From the NCBI GenBank assembly GCA_030434875.1, contig JAUISW010000001.1:310001-374000 (forward strand): 64,000 nt of DNA. The letters are read 5' to 3'. Both the position numbers and the translations under genes were made by a program. The DNA comes from Lachnospiraceae bacterium C1.1. Lineage in GTDB: Bacteria; Bacillota; Clostridia; Lachnospirales; Lachnospiraceae. Below the pieces are notes generated by a model, which saw only the letters and a program-made list of their open reading frames with translations, was not told the DNA's origin and made no database searches. Positions 1 to 7,724 of the stretch are shown here, in pieces. Each line of letters opens with the position of its first letter. Position 1 is the stretch's first letter.

Positions 1-209
1 ATTCATCTGTATCGAGTGCGAGGGATGCGCTTGAACTCTCGGGAACCGGTAAGGATCTGCAGACTGCAAGAGCTGCAGTTGCTGAAGCAGAAGATGTCAG
101 AAAAGAGCTGACGGCTCCGTTGAAGGAAAAGATTCAGGCCGGCACCTATGATGTATCGGGTGAAAGCTTCGCGGAGAAATTACTGGAAAAAATGGAAGCA
201 TTGGCTTGA
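1..209 (+). CDS. flgM: Anti-sigma-28 factor FlgM, C-terminal part (5' end outside window)
   Basis: An open frame runs in from the left edge and stops with TGA at 207-209. The visible C-terminus has the FlgM pattern: a run of Ala/Glu/Arg helix, then 'KEKIQAGTYDVSGESFAEKLLEK'-like composition (conserved I-x-x-G-x-Y-x-V and a final amphipathic helix). In the family this part binds and holds sigma28 (FliA/SigD) until the hook is complete and FlgM is exported. Only about 68 codons are visible, so start and promoter are unknown. FlgN begins 25 nt downstream, and flgM-flgN-flgK-flgL is the usual Firmicute order, which supports the call. Confidence 0.85.
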   Translation, partial: SSVSSARDALELSGTGKDLQTARAAVAEAEDVRKELTAPLKEKIQAGTYDVSGESFAEKLLEKMEALA

Positions 210-234
210 AAAAAGAAATCGGAGGTAGGTTGCA

Positions 235-753
235 GTGGCAAGTTTAATGGAAAACTTAATATCTACACTTAATAAAGAGGCAGATAAGTACACTGAACTA
301 TTAAGACTTTCGAAAAAAAAGACCCCGATCATTGTCAGGGGAGACATAGCTGAACTTCAGAAAATCACGGATGAAGAACAGGATGCGGTCGAAGTGCTCT
401 CTGCTCTGGACAAAGAGCGTAGTACGATTATGGAAGATATCGCGAATGTTACCAACAAGGACGTTGGGGAGTTAAAGCTTAAAAATCTGATAGTTATGAT
501 GGAAAAACGTCCAAAGGAGCATGATGCTCTTGTGGACGTTAGGGACAGGCTCGATAAAGCAGTAAACGAGTTAAAACTCATAAACTCTCAGAACGCGGTA
601 CTTATAAAACAATCTCTCGATATGATAGATTTCAATCTGGCTTTGGAACGTTCGATAAGAACCGGTCCGGAGACGGGAAACTATAATCGTGCAGCGGAAA
701 ATGCAGGAAGTATGCTGGTTTCCGAGCAGGGAGGATTTGACGCCAGACAATAA
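235..753 (+). CDS. flgN: FlgN-family export chaperone for hook-associated proteins
   Basis: This 172-aa, almost wholly helical, charged protein sits between flgM and the flgK genes, the standard place for FlgN. The family holds FlgK and FlgL in the cytosol and delivers them to the flagellar export gate. Helical segments at about 5-45, 55-85 and 90-135 are seen, with a low-complexity C-terminal tail. I chose the GTG at 235 because a GGAGG at 221-225 lies 9 nt upstream; an in-frame ATG at 247 would be too far from it. Sequence identity in this family is low, so the call rests on size, helicity and context. Confidence 0.8.
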   Translation: MASLMENLISTLNKEADKYTELLRLSKKKTPIIVRGDIAELQKITDEEQDAVEVLSALDKERSTIMEDIANVTNKDVGELKLKNLIVMMEKRPKEHDALVDVRDRLDKAVNELKLINSQNAVLIKQSLDMIDFNLALERSIRTGPETGNYNRAAENAGSMLVSEQGGFDARQ

Positions 754-781
754 ATGTCAGACAGAATGAGGGGTGATATCA

Positions 782-2464
782 ATGTCACTAATGGGCGCAT
801 TTTACACAGGCGTGTCAGGCATAAATGCCAGTCAGAACGCTTTAAACGCCACAGCACATAATATTTCAAACATTGATACCGATGGTTTTACAAGACAGCA
901 GGTTTATCAGGGAAACAAAATATATCTTACGATCGGAAAATCATATAATAACAGCAGCCAGGTCGGATTAGGTGTTAATATAGATGAAGTCCGATACGTT
1001 CGCGATTATTTTCTCGATAAGGCATATCGAAGTGAATCAGGCAGATCGTCATATTATTCCACTTCATATGAGGCAATAGAAGAGATCAATACACTTTTTG
1101 GTGAGCTTAACGGAACGGCATTTCAGGAATCATTGCAGAAGCTGAAGAATGCATTTACTTCACTTGCAATAAGTCCTGCTGACTCGACTTTACAGAGTCA
1201 GGTGATAACGACTGCAAGCCAGTTCTTAAAAAGGGCACAGGCTATTTATAACGGGCTTTCGGATTATCAGGATAACCTTAATGAGCAGATTAAGGATCAG
1301 GTTGATCAGATAAACGATTATGCATCGAAAATTGCGACTCTTAATGAACAGATAGTTAAAGTTGAGGCAGGCGGCATAGAAAATGCAAATGATCTGAGGG
1401 ATGCAAGAAACCTTATCCTGGATGAGCTTTCTGCTCTGGGCAGGATAGAGTATTCAGAGGATACCTTTGGATATGTATCTGTTAAATTTGAGGGTGTTGA
1501 GCTCGTAAAGGAAAATTTTGTAAATGTTATGGAAGCTCAGATCGCAGATGGTGATGAATCTACCGGATTCTATACGGTTGTTTGGTCGACTCTTGATGAT
1601 GAGCCTGTATTTAATCTTAACAAAGATGTATCTGCAGAAGCAGGAACAGATAAAGGTTCCTTGAGAGCATTAATAGATGCAAGGGGAACACAGCGCGGGA
1701 CTTATGCAGATTATCAGGCATATACGAATCTTACAGATCGTAACAGTAATACAAAAAGTCAGACAGAAAGTGAAAATTTTGCCGATGTTTCGTCATCAAG
1801 TGTAGCTTCAACTATGGCAATGTTTGATCATATGTGTTTTGGAATCATTTCTCAGATAAATGCGCTTCTTACACATGATGATTCTTATGATGAAGAGGGA
1901 ATATTGGCTGATAATCTTACCAGTGACGATTATAGCGATATATTTGACAGCAGTACGCATACGACAGATGGAACCTATGATGCTCTTTTTGTTACACTAG
2001 ATTCGAGTGAAACAAATTTTGACGGTCAGTCTATAATATATACCATTTCTAATTATGTTATAAATGATGAACTTCTGGCCCAGCCAAGCCGGCTTAATAA
2101 TGGATTTATATTGGAAAAGGATGATGCCAGTACAGATCAGCTTACAGCTGATACACTGGAATCAATATTTAATAATACTTTTTCTACTTTGACACCGGAT
2201 ACGGCAACAGAACTTACTTTTATGAATTATTATACAGGAATGGTAAACAGCTATGCAGAGTTAGGTGATATTTACAGCAGTGTGGCAGACAGCCTGGAAA
2301 TATCCGTTGATTCTATTGAAAGCTCGAGACAGTCAGTAATAGGTGTTTCTGAAAGTGATGAGCTTACAAAGATGATCAAATTTCAGAATGCTTATAATGC
2401 AAGCAGCCGTTACTTTAATGTGGTCAATGCCATGCTTGAGAATCTGCTTACTCAGCTCACTTAA
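782..2464 (+). CDS. flgK: Flagellar hook-associated protein 1 (FlgK), first copy
   Basis: FlgK forms the hook-filament junction outside the cell. The N-terminus carries the rod/hook signature (GVSGINASQNALNATAHNIS with D-x-x-G-[FY]-[ST]-R-Q-Q-V) at about residues 8-45, a coiled-coil D1 region follows, and the last 40 residues hold the Flg_bbr_C helix (LTKMIKFQNAYNASSRYFN). At about 560 aa it has normal length. I start at the ATG at 782, which has GAGGGG just upstream; a GTG at 773 in the same frame has no SD. It is followed 12 nt later by a second FlgK, and both probably belong to the flgM operon. Confidence 0.93.
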   Translation: MSLMGAFYTGVSGINASQNALNATAHNISNIDTDGFTRQQVYQGNKIYLTIGKSYNNSSQVGLGVNIDEVRYVRDYFLDKAYRSESGRSSYYSTSYEAIEEINTLFGELNGTAFQESLQKLKNAFTSLAISPADSTLQSQVITTASQFLKRAQAIYNGLSDYQDNLNEQIKDQVDQINDYASKIATLNEQIVKVEAGGIENANDLRDARNLILDELSALGRIEYSEDTFGYVSVKFEGVELVKENFVNVMEAQIADGDESTGFYTVVWSTLDDEPVFNLNKDVSAEAGTDKGSLRALIDARGTQRGTYADYQAYTNLTDRNSNTKSQTESENFADVSSSSVASTMAMFDHMCFGIISQINALLTHDDSYDEEGILADNLTSDDYSDIFDSSTHTTDGTYDALFVTLDSSETNFDGQSIIYTISNYVINDELLAQPSRLNNGFILEKDDASTDQLTADTLESIFNNTFSTLTPDTATELTFMNYYTGMVNSYAELGDIYSSVADSLEISVDSIESSRQSVIGVSESDELTKMIKFQNAYNASSRYFNVVNAMLENLLTQLT

Positions 2465-2476
2465 AGGAGGTATCAT

Positions 2477-4438
2477 ATGTCATCACAGTTTTTTGGCCTG
2501 AATATCGGATACTCCGGATTGAATGTAGCAGCTTCTGCGGAGAATACGGTAGCTCATAATATAGCAAATGCAAACACGACAGGATATTCCAAACAGGTCA
2601 CACTTCAGTCTGCAACTGATGCATTGCGCGTATATCAGACCTATGGAATGACTGGTACCGGCGTACAGGTTGATGCTGTAAGCCAGCTCAGAAATGAATT
2701 CTTTGACATTAAATACTGGAGTAATTCAGCCGATGTTGGTTATTATTCAACCGCCGAGACCTTTATGTCTACTATAGAAGCTTATTTTAATGATACAGAC
2801 ACTATAAAGGGATTTACCAGCGTTTACAATGAGGATCTTTATAACGCTTTGAATGATCTGGCGGATAATCCAAGTTCCGATACGACAAGAAAGTCGCTCA
2901 TAAGTGCTGCACAGAGTTTATGTGAGTATTTTAACCAGATCAGTGCTTCGCTTACAGAAACCCAGGAACAGATAAATAACGAAATAAAAACCCAGGTTGG
3001 TCAGATAAATACTATAGCTGAAGAAATAGCATCATTAAATAAGCAGATAAACATGCTTGAGATCCAGGGAATGGCAGCAAATGACTTAAGAGACAGAAGG
3101 GCTAATCTGATTGATGAACTTTCTTCATATGTAGATGTTACTGTTATAGAAACTCCGGTTGTAGATCAGACAAACGGGATTAAAACAGGTGCCAACATTT
3201 ATAGGGTTAATGTAAGCAATGGCGATTCTCTTGTTGATGGATATGAATATAATACATTAAAATGTGTTGCCAGAGAAAATGCCTATAATCAGTCGGATTC
3301 TGACGGACTTTATGATCTTTACTGGGTGCAGACAGGAAATGCATATTCATGTACTGCAAGTAATTTGAGCGGAAGCCTTAAAGCTCTTTTTGAGGTCAGG
3401 GATGGAAATAATGGAGAGAATCTTCAGGGAACTGTTACAGCTTCGACCTCGAATACTCTCACTATGACAGTTGATTCGACAACATGGTCACTTTTTGATG
3501 AGAATATGAGCCTTGATGAATTTATTTCCAAGCTTAGCATTTCTGAAAATGGTTATATGTCAGTAGGAGGATATGGCTTTAATTATACCGGATTTACAGT
3601 AACAATGACTGACAGTAGTTCTGCTACAGTTACATTTACAGGTGTCTCTACGGCAGATGGGTACAGCACAGATATTACTACAGCAGGAACTGCAGGTACT
3701 ACAGTAAAATGCGGAAAATCCGTGGACTATAAAGGCATTGCATTTTACCAGGCAGAAATGAACCAGTGGGTTAGGGATTTCGCCAGAGTTTTCAATACAA
3801 TAGAGAAGACCGGTGAAGATCTTAACGGAAATGCACTTTATGTAGATGATGGTGATGGAGATCCGGAAACAAATATATCTTTCTTCAAATGGTATAATAA
3901 AACAGATGGTACACAGATGGATCTTTTAGAAACTGAACTCAGTGAGTATGGCGGAACTGATGTAACAACTGTCTCTACATATAATGTAGCAAGTGATACA
4001 AATGCATACAGAAATTATTATTATCTTACAGCCGATAATTTCAGGGTAAACAGTGCTATTGTTAATGATGTTTCATTGATGAGTACAACTGCAGAAGACG
4101 GTGATGTGGATCTTTCGGCAGCGGATATTGTAGAAGAACTTATTTTAATAAAGACTGATAAGAGTAAAATGGAGTTCAGAGGGGCAAGCTCGCAAAATTT
4201 CCTTGCAATTATAGCATCTGACATTGCAATGGATACGTCAAATGCGAAAAATTTAAATACGAGCTGCACAAATATACAGAATGCCATAGAACAGCAACGA
4301 CTTTCTGTTTCGGGCGTAGACGAGGATGAGGAAGCGCTTGATCTCATACGTTATCAGAAGTCATATTCATTAAATTCAAAGGTTATTTCAGTAATGGCAG
4401 AAATTTATGACAGGCTGATACTTGAGACAGGTGTATAA
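2477..4438 (+). CDS. flgK: FlgK-like hook-associated protein, second copy
   Basis: This 653-aa paralog of the preceding gene starts after a strong AAAGGAGG SD at 2463-2470. The N-terminal motif (GYSGLNVAASAENTVAHNIA, then NANTTGYSKQ) and a FlgK-type coiled coil with the D-L-R-D-R-R-A-N-L-I-D-E-L signature at about 197-212 are plain. The C-terminal helix (LIRYQKSYSLNSKVISVMAEIYDRL) closes the fold. Compared with copy one, its central D2/D3 region is longer and rich in Thr/Ser/Asp (about residues 310-410), as expected of a surface-exposed, fast-evolving domain. Both copies keep intact termini, so neither looks dead. Which one makes the first and which the second junction ring, or whether they alternate, cannot be told. 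Confidence 0.9.
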   Translation: MSSQFFGLNIGYSGLNVAASAENTVAHNIANANTTGYSKQVTLQSATDALRVYQTYGMTGTGVQVDAVSQLRNEFFDIKYWSNSADVGYYSTAETFMSTIEAYFNDTDTIKGFTSVYNEDLYNALNDLADNPSSDTTRKSLISAAQSLCEYFNQISASLTETQEQINNEIKTQVGQINTIAEEIASLNKQINMLEIQGMAANDLRDRRANLIDELSSYVDVTVIETPVVDQTNGIKTGANIYRVNVSNGDSLVDGYEYNTLKCVARENAYNQSDSDGLYDLYWVQTGNAYSCTASNLSGSLKALFEVRDGNNGENLQGTVTASTSNTLTMTVDSTTWSLFDENMSLDEFISKLSISENGYMSVGGYGFNYTGFTVTMTDSSSATVTFTGVSTADGYSTDITTAGTAGTTVKCGKSVDYKGIAFYQAEMNQWVRDFARVFNTIEKTGEDLNGNALYVDDGDGDPETNISFFKWYNKTDGTQMDLLETELSEYGGTDVTTVSTYNVASDTNAYRNYYYLTADNFRVNSAIVNDVSLMSTTAEDGDVDLSAADIVEELILIKTDKSKMEFRGASSQNFLAIIASDIAMDTSNAKNLNTSCTNIQNAIEQQRLSVSGVDEDEEALDLIRYQKSYSLNSKVISVMAEIYDRLILETGV

Positions 4439-4459
4439 ATACGGATAAGGAGGACGCCT

Positions 4460-6067
4460 ATGTCAACAAGAGTTACGAACAAGATGATGACAAATAATGC
4501 CAGATATCATATAAATCAGAATAAGGCATATCTGGATAAATTAAGTATTCAGGAATCATCAGAGAAAAAAATAAACAGTCCTTCGGATGATCCCGTCATT
4601 GCAGTAAGGTCACTTCGATTCCGTTCGGCACTTGCGGATATCAATCAATATCTTGAAAAAAATCTTTCAGATGCGAAAAGCTGGGTAGATAGTACGGAAA
4701 CTGCGCTTGATTCTGCAAGAGATCTGATGACGAGCTTGAAAAAAGAGGCGACATCGGGCGCCAATGATACCAATTCCATTGCAGCCTGCAGGACTTATTA
4801 TGATGAAATGAAAGCGCTTGTGGATGGATTTTATGATTTAGGAAATTCAACAAATGAAGATCGTTACCTTTTCACCGGTTACAGGACATCGGACAGTCTG
4901 ACCATATCGGAAGAGGATCTGGATTTAAGAAATACGCAGGTAGCATCAGGAAATCCAAAGTATGATTATGTGATAAGGGAAGAATTTACAGCAGATGATA
5001 TTAACAATTATACATTCCTTACAGCATCTGTCAGTAGTTCTGATGTTACTGTTGCTGCTACGGGAAGCGGAACTGCTACAGTAGATGATGAAACAGATAT
5101 AGGGCTTATAGATTGTTATAGGATAAGATTATCTTATGATAATCTTACTTCAGGCGGATCTACAACTACTGTAGAAAGCTGGCTTACACCAAAAACAATC
5201 GAGCTTTGCAACGCTGACGGGAGCTATGACAGTACAACTTATGCAGTAACTGAAATTACTGATGATACTAGTATAACAGAAGCAAATCTTGATGCGGGTA
5301 CGATATACTTTAATACAACTACAGGAATGCTGATTTTTGGGTCAGATATAAGAGCTGCAATGGCAACTGCGTCGGATAATGCAGATGCACTTAATCGTAC
5401 AGGTTCGGATCTTTCAGGAATACGTTTTACTTATGAGAAAGATGAATGGGAGACCGGAGATCTGAAGCCTGAGCATTACTTTGACTGTGTTGATACCGCT
5501 CTCGATGATAATCTTGTTTACGATGATCATGAGCAGGAAATGAATTATTCGGTGGGGGCTAATCAGCAAATACAGGTAAATATAAACGCAGGACAGGCAT
5601 TTGATCCACAGGTAAGAAGATACATTGATGAGCTTTCAGATGCAATCGATGCTGCAGAATCCGCTGAAACGATGGTTGCAAAGATTAAAGAAGCAATGAC
5701 TACTGTAGATGAAGATTCAACAGAATATGAGAATCTGAACTATCTTCTGGCAGCAGCTCAAAAAGAATTGAGTTCAACTACAGATAAAATGAAATCGCTT
5801 TTTGAAAATGGCATGACAGAGATCGACGGTTTTTATGATGAAGTGAATCTTGCAGCAACAGAATGCGGTACTACACAGAACCGAGTGTCTATAATCGAGA
5901 CCAGGCTTACTGAAAATCAGGCAACAGTTAAGACACAGGCATCCGATAATGAGAATATTGATATAGCAGATATTGCTGTAGAACTGAGCGATGCCAATAT
6001 GATATATGAGGCAGCTTTACTGGTAACCGGAAAGATAAATCAGCAGTCACTTTTAAATTATATTTGA
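4460..6067 (+). CDS. flgL: Flagellar hook-associated protein 3 (FlgL)
   Basis: FlgL is the flagellin-like second junction protein between hook and filament. The N-terminus (MSTRVTNKMM, then KINSPSDDPVIAVRSLRFRSAL at about 35-60) and the C-terminus (IDIADIAVELSDANMIYEAALLVTGKINQQSLLNYI) match the flagellin D0/D1 helices. The 535 aa exceed the roughly 300 of enteric FlgL, because of a Thr/Ser/Asp-rich insert at about residues 185-330. It follows flgK2 by 21 nt with an AAGGAGG SD. A hairpin with T-run at 6092-6121 ends the unit. CsrA and FliW genes, which often follow flgL in Firmicutes, are absent here. Confidence 0.92.
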   Translation: MSTRVTNKMMTNNARYHINQNKAYLDKLSIQESSEKKINSPSDDPVIAVRSLRFRSALADINQYLEKNLSDAKSWVDSTETALDSARDLMTSLKKEATSGANDTNSIAACRTYYDEMKALVDGFYDLGNSTNEDRYLFTGYRTSDSLTISEEDLDLRNTQVASGNPKYDYVIREEFTADDINNYTFLTASVSSSDVTVAATGSGTATVDDETDIGLIDCYRIRLSYDNLTSGGSTTTVESWLTPKTIELCNADGSYDSTTYAVTEITDDTSITEANLDAGTIYFNTTTGMLIFGSDIRAAMATASDNADALNRTGSDLSGIRFTYEKDEWETGDLKPEHYFDCVDTALDDNLVYDDHEQEMNYSVGANQQIQVNINAGQAFDPQVRRYIDELSDAIDAAESAETMVAKIKEAMTTVDEDSTEYENLNYLLAAAQKELSSTTDKMKSLFENGMTEIDGFYDEVNLAATECGTTQNRVSIIETRLTENQATVKTQASDNENIDIADIAVELSDANMIYEAALLVTGKINQQSLLNYI

Positions 6068-6091
6068 TCATTTAGAATATATGCTGTTGTG

Positions 6092-6121
6092 TGCCGTGGC
6101 ATAAATAGCCACGGCATTTTT
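6092..6121 (+). terminator. Intrinsic terminator after flgL
   Basis: A 9-bp perfect stem (TGCCGTGGC / GCCACGGCA) with a 7-nt loop is followed by TTTTT. It lies 25 nt past the flgL stop and separates the flgM-flgL unit from flaG. Confidence 0.9.
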
Positions 6122-6185
6122 AGAATATTATTTGATCTAAATTTTTAAATATTTGATATAAACTATTATTTTTTTTTAAGACAAA

Positions 6186-6193
6186 GCCGATAA
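6186..6193 (+). promoter_or_regulatory. Sigma28-like -10 box (GCCGATAA) upstream of flaG
   Basis: GCCGATAA is the exact consensus -10 of flagellar sigma28 promoters. The nearest TAAA (6159-6162) is 23 nt upstream rather than the preferred 15 or so, so the -35 half is poor. The position, between the flgL terminator and flaG-fliS, fits a late flagellar promoter. Transcription would start near 6200, giving a short leader with an AAGGAG SD ahead of the ATG at 6238. Confidence 0.5.
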
Positions 6194-6237
6194 AAAGAAT
6201 AGAAGGTAATGCTGCACATTGTGAGAAGGAGCTCGGG

Positions 6238-6705
6238 ATGCGGCATGGTTTTATATTTGTTCACAGGGAGGTGACTAATTTGACGGCGGTTGAAAAAATA
6301 GCAAATACATCAAGTTCACAGGGATATCAGGCAGCGTCTTCGAGTTCAAGTGAATCAGTTTCTTTAATTGATAAAAAAAGAGAAGTAATAACGGAATTGC
6401 CTTCAAAAGATTTTGCAGGTTCCGAAACTGATGAGCAGGCTGCATCGTCACAGATCCAGTCAAAGGGTGATTCGAAAACGGCAAATGAAGAAATTCGAAA
6501 AAAGGTTGACCAGATAAATAAGGAAATGCTTAATCAGAATTCAGAGGCTATTTTTGGAATACATGATGATACTAATCGCGTAACCATAAAGATAGTTGAT
6601 AAGGATTCCAAGAAAGTAATAAAAGAATTTCCTCCGGAAAAGACACTTGATATGCTTGCCAAGCTGTGGGAAGTGGCCGGAATAATGGTCGATGAAAAAC
6701 GTTGA
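6238..6705 (+). CDS. flaG: FlaG-family flagellar protein
   Basis: The last 60 residues match FlaG: a helix rich in Asn/Lys, then 'FGIHDDTNRVTIKIVDKDSKKVIKEFPPEK' chemistry with the hallmark V-I-[KR]-[EQ]-[FIV]-P-P-E-[KE] and the closing L-D-M-L-A. FlaG is a small protein of unclear mechanism that affects filament length. The N-terminal 80 residues are low-complexity Ser/Lys/Glu. Two starts are possible: ATG 6238 (AAGGAG SD) and an in-frame TTG at 6280 with a near-perfect GGGAGGTGA SD, which would give 141 aa. I list the ATG but cannot decide. fliS follows by 23 nt. Confidence 0.82.
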   Translation: MRHGFIFVHREVTNLTAVEKIANTSSSQGYQAASSSSSESVSLIDKKREVITELPSKDFAGSETDEQAASSQIQSKGDSKTANEEIRKKVDQINKEMLNQNSEAIFGIHDDTNRVTIKIVDKDSKKVIKEFPPEKTLDMLAKLWEVAGIMVDEKR

Positions 6706-6728
6706 ATTAAAGAAGGGGGACAATAACT

Positions 6729-7133
6729 ATGCGTGCACAGGATGCTTATGCGCAGTACGGAAAAAACAAGATTATGACTGCATCACCTGCAGAACTGACT
6801 CTTATGCTTTATGAAGGCTGTGTAAAATTTATAAATATTGCCAAAATGGGAATAGAAGAAAAGAATATAGAAAAAGCCCATGTGAATATCAGGAAGGCTG
6901 AACGCATCATAGAAGAATTTCAGGCAACTTTAGATTATAAATATCCTGTTGCAGAGGATTTTAACAGGGTTTATGTGTATGTAAAAAAGAGACTGCATGA
7001 GGCAAATATTGAAAAGAGCGTTGAAATTCTTGAGGAATGTGCAGTACATATGCGTTCTATGAGAGATACCTGGCGTGAGGTAATGAAGAAGGTTAACAGT
7101 TCTGAAGAAGGCCGGAGAGTAGGTGAGGCATGA
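6729..7133 (+). CDS. fliS: Flagellin export chaperone FliS
   Basis: The protein has the FliS hallmark N-terminus (DAYAQYGKNKIMTASPAELTLMLYEG) followed by the four-helix bundle, 134 aa in all, normal for the family. FliS binds the disordered C-terminus of flagellin in the cytosol, prevents early polymerisation and hands it to the export apparatus. A GGGGGA SD lies at 6715-6720. Its stop overlaps the start of the next gene by 4 nt (ATGA at 7130-7133), which points to coupled translation with a FliT-like partner. Confidence 0.95.
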   Translation: MRAQDAYAQYGKNKIMTASPAELTLMLYEGCVKFINIAKMGIEEKNIEKAHVNIRKAERIIEEFQATLDYKYPVAEDFNRVYVYVKKRLHEANIEKSVEILEECAVHMRSMRDTWREVMKKVNSSEEGRRVGEA

Positions 7134-7576
7134 ATGATGTCTATATCAGTATCATGATAGAGAGCCTTCAGAAGAAATCTGTCCTGCTTGATGAGCTTTA
7201 TATGATAGATGAGGAGCAGACCAGGCTTCTTAATTCTGATACGCCGGACAGGCAGATAGTTGAGCGAAACCTTAGTGAAAGCTGTAAACTTGCAAATAAA
7301 ATTGAAGGTCTTGACGACGGATTTGAAACTGTTTATAAGAAGGTAAGGGGTGAGCTTCTTAATAATAGTCGGGCACATAAAGATCAAATAGTGCTTCTTA
7401 AAGAGCTGATATCAGAGGTTACTGAAAAATCCGTAAAAATTATGGCAGCAGAATGCAGGAATCAAGAAACAGCTTCAGAAAAGTTTGTTTTCAGCACTAA
7501 AAAAGCTCAATCTACAAGATATGACAGCAGAGATATTTCCGGAAAATATAAAAAATCTATGACAAGATCATTTTAG
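7130..7576 (+). CDS. FliT/FlgN-like flagellar chaperone
   Basis: This is a 148-aa helical, charged protein translationally coupled to fliS. FliT (the FliD chaperone) or a FlgN-like protein usually sits here in Firmicutes, and helices at about 5-45, 50-85 and 88-110 suit that fold. No invariant motif lets me choose. The C-terminal 35 residues are basic and polar. The stop codon lies inside the 5' arm of the terminator at 7575-7609, so this ends the flaG-fliS unit. Confidence 0.6.
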   Translation: MNDVYISIMIESLQKKSVLLDELYMIDEEQTRLLNSDTPDRQIVERNLSESCKLANKIEGLDDGFETVYKKVRGELLNNSRAHKDQIVLLKELISEVTEKSVKIMAAECRNQETASEKFVFSTKKAQSTRYDSRDISGKYKKSMTRSF

Positions 7577-7609
7577 AAGGATATGAATAATATCCTTCTT
7601 TTTTTTTTT
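7575..7609 (+). terminator. Intrinsic terminator of the flaG-fliS unit
   Basis: A perfect 10-bp stem AGAAGGATAT / ATATCCTTCT with a 5-nt loop is followed by about ten T. The upstream arm overlaps the stop codon of the preceding gene. Confidence 0.92.
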
Positions 7610-7724
7610 ATATAAAAAAACATATTTTTATGTTATACTGTTTTGGATTGATTTCGGAAAGCTTCCTATTGTTATTATTATAAAAACAGGGGCAGCGGTC
7701 TGGATAAAAGTTAGGAGAGTAAAA

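Noticed and set aside
4027..4036. GCCGATAA inside flgK copy two
   Set aside because: It is in the middle of a coding sequence with no TAAA at the proper distance, so it is not a likely sigma28 promoter.
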